Shown here piece after piece: positions 15,143 through 18,785 of a DNA stretch of 18,785 bases; position 1 is the stretch's first letter, and each line of letters begins with the position of its first letter. The notes beneath the pieces were generated by a model. It was given only the letters and a program-made list of their open reading frames with translations. It made no database searches and was not told where the DNA came from. This stretch comes from CAZPAN01 sp964581165 (lineage in GTDB: Bacteria > Actinomycetota > Coriobacteriia > Coriobacteriales > CADBOM01), in assembly GCA_964581165.1 (NCBI GenBank), contig CAZOMM010000038.1:1-18785 (forward strand), given 5' to 3'. The position numbers and the translations under genes were made by a program.

Positions 15143-15183
15143 TCAAGATGCGAGGTATGTATCGCAGTTGCAGTAATACCTAA
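15109..15183 (+). repeat. Duplicated 3' end of the marR gene
   Basis: Bases 15109-15132 recur at 15144-15167 with one mismatch in 24, a 35-base period. Each copy, read in its own frame, encodes KMRGMYRS and then a stop: the first ends NT-stop at 15140-15142, the second CSNT-stop at 15181-15183. The simplest reading is that the gene's end was duplicated in tandem and six bases were then lost from the first copy. Confidence 0.85.
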
Positions 15184-15192
15184 GCTTGGATG

Positions 15193-15292
15193 NNNNNNNN
15201 NNNNNNNNNNNNNNNNNNNNNNNNNNNNNNNNNNNNNNNNNNNNNNNNNNNNNNNNNNNNNNNNNNNNNNNNNNNNNNNNNNNNNNNNNNNN
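15193..15292. other. Assembly gap (100 N)
   Basis: Exactly 100 N, probably a placeholder of unknown true length. It separates the marR tail repeat from the end of the minus-strand membrane protein gene; further genes could be hidden here. Confidence 0.97.
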
Positions 15293-15297
15293 AAGAA

Positions 15298-16458
15298 CTA
15301 CTGGGATTCAAAGGCCTTGTATCTTACTGAATCTTCTGGATTCATAGTCATGCTTGCAAATCTAGTTTCCATAAAGTCGTTGTCGAAGTTATTTGCGTAA
15401 AAGATTTCAAGGCCCGTAATGGGCTCCAAACCTGATTCTCGTTTGTACCAGCAGTCTATAGCCTGAAAGGTCATGATTCCATCAACAAACATCAAGATCA
15501 TGCACACAGTCGTAATGCCGGTTCTCCACGAAGCAGGAATTAGGTTTAAAAGCTTCAAAAGAAGCGGGAAGAAGGTTTTGACCCAAACAACTCCAAGGAT
15601 TCCCCACATTGTCATGAACCATCCATTGGTTCTACCATCTATCGATAGAAAGCTTCCTGTGTAATCCCAGGCAACAACTCCAAAGGCGGTTTCTAGGAAC
15701 AAGCTGGTTAAAAACTCAAAAGCTCCACCAATTACTGCACTAATCAAAAAGATCCAAATCAACCTTGAGTTCTTAAAGCGATTGAGCGCAACGGTCATGA
15801 TAACGCCACCAAAGCCATAAATTGGAGAAAAGGGTCCAAACAAAAGCCCTGCTCTGTCTTGATATTCTCCAAATAAGGCATAGTGATAAATGGTTTCGAA
15901 AATCAAGCCAAGAATGGAGCAAAAAATAAAAGTCCAAAAAATATAAAAGATGTTGAGATTGCAAAATCGATCTTCATGGCCGGCTTCTTCGAGCAGGCGG
16001 GTTTGTTCTTGGTGCCTACGTTTAAAATTTAGCCGTCTATTTTGATAGTCCTGAACTAACTCATCAATTACTGTCTTATCCAGAAGAGTGGCTATAACCA
16101 AAAGAACAATGATGCTAATTAGCGTTGTAAGAGCAGTTATTCCAACACCGTATAAGGCGATGCTCGATGGAAGAGCCAGTATGCAAAGAAGTGCATTGAA
16201 TATGTTGATATGTGCAGCTCTGCGTCTATTGTTTTTAAATAGAGCTACGGCCTGAAAAATTGAAGCAGCAACTGCAACTAATTCAATTAATTGCAAAAAG
16301 AAACTTAAAACAAAGACTGTGGTGTCAACAGTGCCCTTTGTAAACGTGTCAATGAGTATGAGGAGCTGAGGAGCAAGCTCTAAGCTTCCTCGCACTGCAA
16401 GTAATAAGACTAAAATTCCCAGGACAATATTGAGAATTCTTGCGCGTTTGCTGGTCAA
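15298..16458 (-). CDS. Multi-span membrane protein, 'putative ABC transporter permease' family
   Basis: Resembles the CmpB-type 'putative ABC transporter permease' family found in Firmicutes and Coriobacteriia, whose true function is not known to me; no ATP-binding partner is seen. The 386-residue protein has about four N-terminal membrane spans (near 9-23, 47-72 and two in 88-125), a cytoplasmic-looking charged segment (127-165, rich in Arg, Gln and Glu), and a second membrane block (about 167-333) with the family motifs DRAGLLFGPFSPIYGFGG (201-218), an EFLTS segment at 248-252 and WDYTG (264-268). The C-terminal tail (about 335-386) is soluble. The start is TTG 16458, directly after an in-frame TAA, with GAGGA about 11 bases upstream; no in-frame ATG is available. 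The regulator gene at 16820 is divergent from it. Confidence 0.75.
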   Translation of the reverse strand: MTSKRARILNIVLGILVLLLAVRGSLELAPQLLILIDTFTKGTVDTTVFVLSFFLQLIELVAVAASIFQAVALFKNNRRRAAHINIFNALLCILALPSSIALYGVGITALTTLISIIVLLVIATLLDKTVIDELVQDYQNRRLNFKRRHQEQTRLLEEAGHEDRFCNLNIFYIFWTFIFCSILGLIFETIYHYALFGEYQDRAGLLFGPFSPIYGFGGVIMTVALNRFKNSRLIWIFLISAVIGGAFEFLTSLFLETAFGVVAWDYTGSFLSIDGRTNGWFMTMWGILGVVWVKTFFPLLLKLLNLIPASWRTGITTVCMILMFVDGIMTFQAIDCWYKRESGLEPITGLEIFYANNFDNDFMETRFASMTMNPEDSVRYKAFESQ

Positions 16459-16819
16459 TTAGACTCGTTTCCTCATAGCTCTCCAGTTCAGACATACAGA
16501 CGATTTTAAGTTAGCTTTTTAAACAGATTCAACAGATATCTCATCTAGCAAGCAAGTGGACTTTACCAATTAGCATGAGGAAGTAAGGCTCATATTAAGG
16601 CTTATATGTAGGCGCAAGCTGTATGATCGCGTTAAAATACTTTCCATCAAAATTGGGAGCTAGGCCTAGCTCGGTTCTCATGCAGAGGATCTGCGCTTAG
16701 ATCTGCAGTAGTGCATTGGTGCCTTATAGTCTTCTTGTGGTCTTATAGTTGGCAGCAATTTGTAGTTGGCAGCAATATCTTGCTTTTGTCTGGTATGGGG
16801 ATCTGAAACGGTGGGTGAT
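16459..16819. promoter_or_regulatory. Divergent spacer with repeats and a palindrome
   Basis: About 360 bases between the membrane protein gene and the PucR/CdaR-type regulator gene, with no gene seen. It contains a 12-bp tandem pair (TAAGGCTCATAT at 16584-16595, TAAGGCTTATAT at 16596-16607), a perfect 16-bp palindrome (16657-16672), GATCTGC repeated at 16688-16694 and 16700-16706, and the 14-bp TAGTTGGCAGCAAT at 16746-16759 and 16763-16776. Both divergent promoters should lie here, but I could not assign boxes with confidence. Confidence 0.55.
16657..16672. promoter_or_regulatory. Perfect 16-bp palindrome, operator candidate
   Basis: GAGCTAGGCCTAGCTC is fully self-complementary with no loop, which suits binding by a dimeric protein better than an RNA hairpin. 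It lies about 150 bases before the regulator start and about 200 bases from the divergent membrane protein gene. The binding protein is unknown; the adjacent regulator is the obvious guess. Confidence 0.5.
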
Positions 16820-18487
16820 ATGAGATACAGTACGTCGCCATCATGCATGATTGACGACTCAGCGCCTCGTGCAACGCTTTCTATGCTTGCTGATTACCTC
16901 TCACCTCTAACTATTCTTCAAATGCCTTCAGGTAAGCACTGGGCATTAAGAGGCTTTATAGCGGTGACTCTGGAAGCTGGATTAGATGAGGGAATATCAG
17001 GCGATCCTCAAGTTCTAATAATTTGTCAAAGCCGTGAAGCTCCAAGACTTTTACGTAAACACAGCAATTCATCTTTCTTAATTGTCCACGATGGCGAACA
17101 TACGCTAGGGTGGGCAGATGATTTTGATGACAGGATCATGATTGTAAAAAAGGATCTTGCTTACTATTACATTTTGTTTATGGTCCAGGAGTTCTTTCTC
17201 AACATTCTTTTCTGGAGCAGGCGTTTGGCAGATATCTTGCAAGACAAGGGTAGTTTTCAAGAAATGCTCGATGCCAGTGGACATATCCTAGAGAATCATT
17301 TAATCCTAATCGACTCTTCTAATTCGTTGCTTGCATATACACGTACATCAGAAGCTCCAGAAGACATTAGTAAAACGCTCATAGATTCTGGTTTTCTAAG
17401 CTCAGCTGCACAAAAAAGCTTAGGTATGAACGACCCGCAAACTAAATCAATTGGTCGAAGAATTAACAAGAGAATAGAAAGAGGGAAGACTATAGACATA
17501 CTTGTCGTTCCCATTAAACATCTTGGAAATAATTTTGGCACCTGTCTGATGTTTTGCGACAAGATTGCAATTACACAAGGCCTTCAGGATTATCTATCGA
17601 TCTTTCTCGATTATGTGGGTCGTTTATGTGAGCGCATGTGGAAAATTGAGCTTGAGAGCAAGAATCCCTTTAGCATGATGCTAGTGAACATCATCTCCGG
17701 ACACCCAATGGAACAAGGCATTGTTCAAGCTCGTTTAAGACAGCTAAGAATTCCAGAAAATCCCCAATTCAAACTCGTTCTCATTAAAAATCACACAGTT
17801 GCAGACGATAAGCTTTTGGTTGACTTAATGGAAAGCGCCAAAAATTTAAACGATTTTCAATCAATTCCCTTTAGATACGGTGGAGATGTTTTGGCTTTGC
17901 TGTACTCGAGCAAGCAGGATGATGGCAGATTTTCGATTCAAACTGTCTTAGACAACGTAGATAACGAGATTTGCAAACCTTATAGCGCTTTTGCTGGAAC
18001 CTCTCAGGTTTTTGATCGTATAGAAGATTTAGATTTGGCTTATCAACAGGCAAAGCAGGCCTGCGACTATAAAGACACCATTGATCTCGAGCGTTCAATG
18101 TTTTCTGAACAATATGTAAGACCTGTATATGCCTTTGAGGACGTTTTGATTTATTACCTAATAGACAAAGATCTCGAAAAATCAAGATACAGGGATTTTA
18201 TTTTTTCGCATTCCTTTTTAGATAAAATCATCGCCCGCGACGAAGCTAATGGCACCGATGATTTTAGGCTTTTGTGGATCTATCTCAACTGTGATTGCAA
18301 TGTCTCTTCTACGGCAAAACAACTCTTTATGCATCGCAACACTGTTATCTATCACATAGACAAGATCAAAGATAATTTCAATCTCGATTTTACTGACAAG
18401 AGCACTAGGGACAGAACAATGATTGATTACAAGATCAAGTTTTTAACGGCCTCTAAGGCCGAGCAACATACCCTAGCTTCTAATTAA
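16820..18487 (+). CDS. PucR/CdaR-type transcriptional regulator
   Basis: Transcription regulator of 555 residues from ATG 16820. The C terminus (about 484-530) is the helix-turn-helix of the PucR/CdaR family: LWIYLNCDCNVSSTAKQLFM then HRNTVIYHIDKI. Before it lies a degenerate GGDEF-like domain (about 318-420, with YGGDVLALL at 353-361 and a QAKQAC helix near 410). Residues about 145-270 look like a GAF/PAS-type sensing domain, and the N-terminal 130 residues form another alpha/beta domain that I cannot name. The frame is open further upstream to 16766, but that part lies in the TAGTTGGCAGCAAT repeat, and a GGTGGG-like site precedes 16820, so the ATG is preferred. The target and ligand are unknown; a gene beginning at 18780 or the divergent membrane protein gene are candidates. 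It ends AAT-TAA-TAA, followed by an exact 10-bp duplication. Confidence 0.85.
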   Translation: MRYSTSPSCMIDDSAPRATLSMLADYLSPLTILQMPSGKHWALRGFIAVTLEAGLDEGISGDPQVLIICQSREAPRLLRKHSNSSFLIVHDGEHTLGWADDFDDRIMIVKKDLAYYYILFMVQEFFLNILFWSRRLADILQDKGSFQEMLDASGHILENHLILIDSSNSLLAYTRTSEAPEDISKTLIDSGFLSSAAQKSLGMNDPQTKSIGRRINKRIERGKTIDILVVPIKHLGNNFGTCLMFCDKIAITQGLQDYLSIFLDYVGRLCERMWKIELESKNPFSMMLVNIISGHPMEQGIVQARLRQLRIPENPQFKLVLIKNHTVADDKLLVDLMESAKNLNDFQSIPFRYGGDVLALLYSSKQDDGRFSIQTVLDNVDNEICKPYSAFAGTSQVFDRIEDLDLAYQQAKQACDYKDTIDLERSMFSEQYVRPVYAFEDVLIYYLIDKDLEKSRYRDFIFSHSFLDKIIARDEANGTDDFRLLWIYLNCDCNVSSTAKQLFMHRNTVIYHIDKIKDNFNLDFTDKSTRDRTMIDYKIKFLTASKAEQHTLASN

Positions 18488-18546
18488 TAAAAATCTTTAA
18501 AAATCTTTGCAACACAGGTTTTATTATGTGTTTTTTGTGGATTTTT

Positions 18547-18589
18547 AAGAGGGAGATAAGGGATTCACCTTTGTCTCCCTTTTATTTTT
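18547..18589 (+). terminator. Intrinsic terminator of the PucR/CdaR-type gene
   Basis: GGGAGA (18551-18556) pairs with TCTCCC (18574-18579), with inner AAGG/CCTT pairing, and is followed by TTTTATTTTT. A strong canonical terminator 60 bases past the stop. Confidence 0.88.
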
Positions 18590-18779
18590 GCGAACTTTAG
18601 TTCTTTAAACCCGCCGGTAAATTGGCTAAAGTAAGCTTTCTCTAACATAAAAATTATTTAAATCCATAAAAATTTTCACGATTTTCAAAAAAATAGATTT
18701 TTCATCACACCGAAGTACAAATAAATAACGTTATATTTAACGGGTTAACAAGCCCCCTGTGTGGAGGGGGATAATTAAC
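18590..18779 (+). promoter_or_regulatory. AT-rich leader with masked ribosome-binding site
   Basis: About 190 very AT-rich bases lead to a gene start at the window edge. TAACGTTA within 18721-18740 is a perfect 8-bp palindrome, and TTAACGGGTTAAC (18737-18749) is a direct TTAAC repeat. The ribosome-binding site GGAGGGGG (18763-18770) is partly paired: CCCCC (18753-18757) faces GGGGG (18766-18770) over an 8-base loop, and GTTAA (18744-18748) can pair with TTAAC (18775-18779) outside it. I could not name promoter boxes. Confidence 0.5.
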
Positions 18780-18785
18780 ATGCCC
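18780..18785 (+). CDS. Start of a further gene, cut by the window edge
   Basis: Only ATG-CCC is visible. It is called because GGAGGGGG lies nine bases upstream (18763-18770) and a long AT-rich leader follows the preceding terminator. The product is unknown; as the gene next to a PucR/CdaR-type regulator it may be a target. Confidence 0.5.

Overview
The window reads as ordinary chromosome from a draft bacterial assembly. Two runs of exactly 100 N (11478-11577 and 15193-15292) look like scaffold gaps of unknown true length. The set of genes suggests an anaerobic Gram-positive actinomycete of the Coriobacteriia type: a diaminopimelate aminotransferase (DapL) lysine route, a K+-independent membrane pyrophosphatase, DegV, an Hsp20/MarR pair and a PucR/CdaR-type regulator, with moderate GC in genes and AT-rich spacers. 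That placement is an inference from gene content and style, not from a marker gene.

Layout. 1-418 is a gene-free leader. 419-4893 (+) holds argS, lysA and hom, closely spaced and probably co-transcribed. They end at a strong bidirectional terminator that also serves the convergent hppA (5161-7287, minus), a proton-pumping pyrophosphatase. A 675-base spacer with many short repeats separates hppA from dapF, dapL, hflX and, across the first gap, a dUTPase gene (7963-12471, +). Next come a degV-family gene and a hotdog thioesterase (12685-13989, +), then hsp20 (minus) divergent from a MarR-type regulator (+). After the second gap there is a multi-membrane-span protein of the 'putative ABC transporter permease' family (minus), a divergent 555-residue PucR/CdaR-type regulator (+), and the first codons of a further gene at the right edge.

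How the genes work together. hom, dapL, dapF and lysA are aspartate-family steps: DapL makes LL-diaminopimelate, DapF epimerises it to the meso form for peptidoglycan, and LysA decarboxylates that to lysine; Hom opens the threonine/methionine branch. The pyrophosphatase would recover energy from PPi released by reactions such as tRNA charging (ArgS) and dUTP hydrolysis. Hsp20 is probably controlled by the adjacent MarR protein through two palindromes lying in its promoter.

Most notable. The dUTPase gene encodes two fused dUTPase-fold halves with complementary motif loss. The N-terminal half keeps only motif III, and the C-terminal half keeps motifs I, II, IV and V but has lost motif III. This 3-1-2-4-5 order is the architecture known from monomeric herpesvirus dUTPases, and I know of no described bacterial example. 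A second pattern is that most spacers carry a short tandem duplication, often with a 10-11 bp period and often starting at or next to a stop codon. A third is a ~45-bp dispersed element present upstream of both argS and degV.
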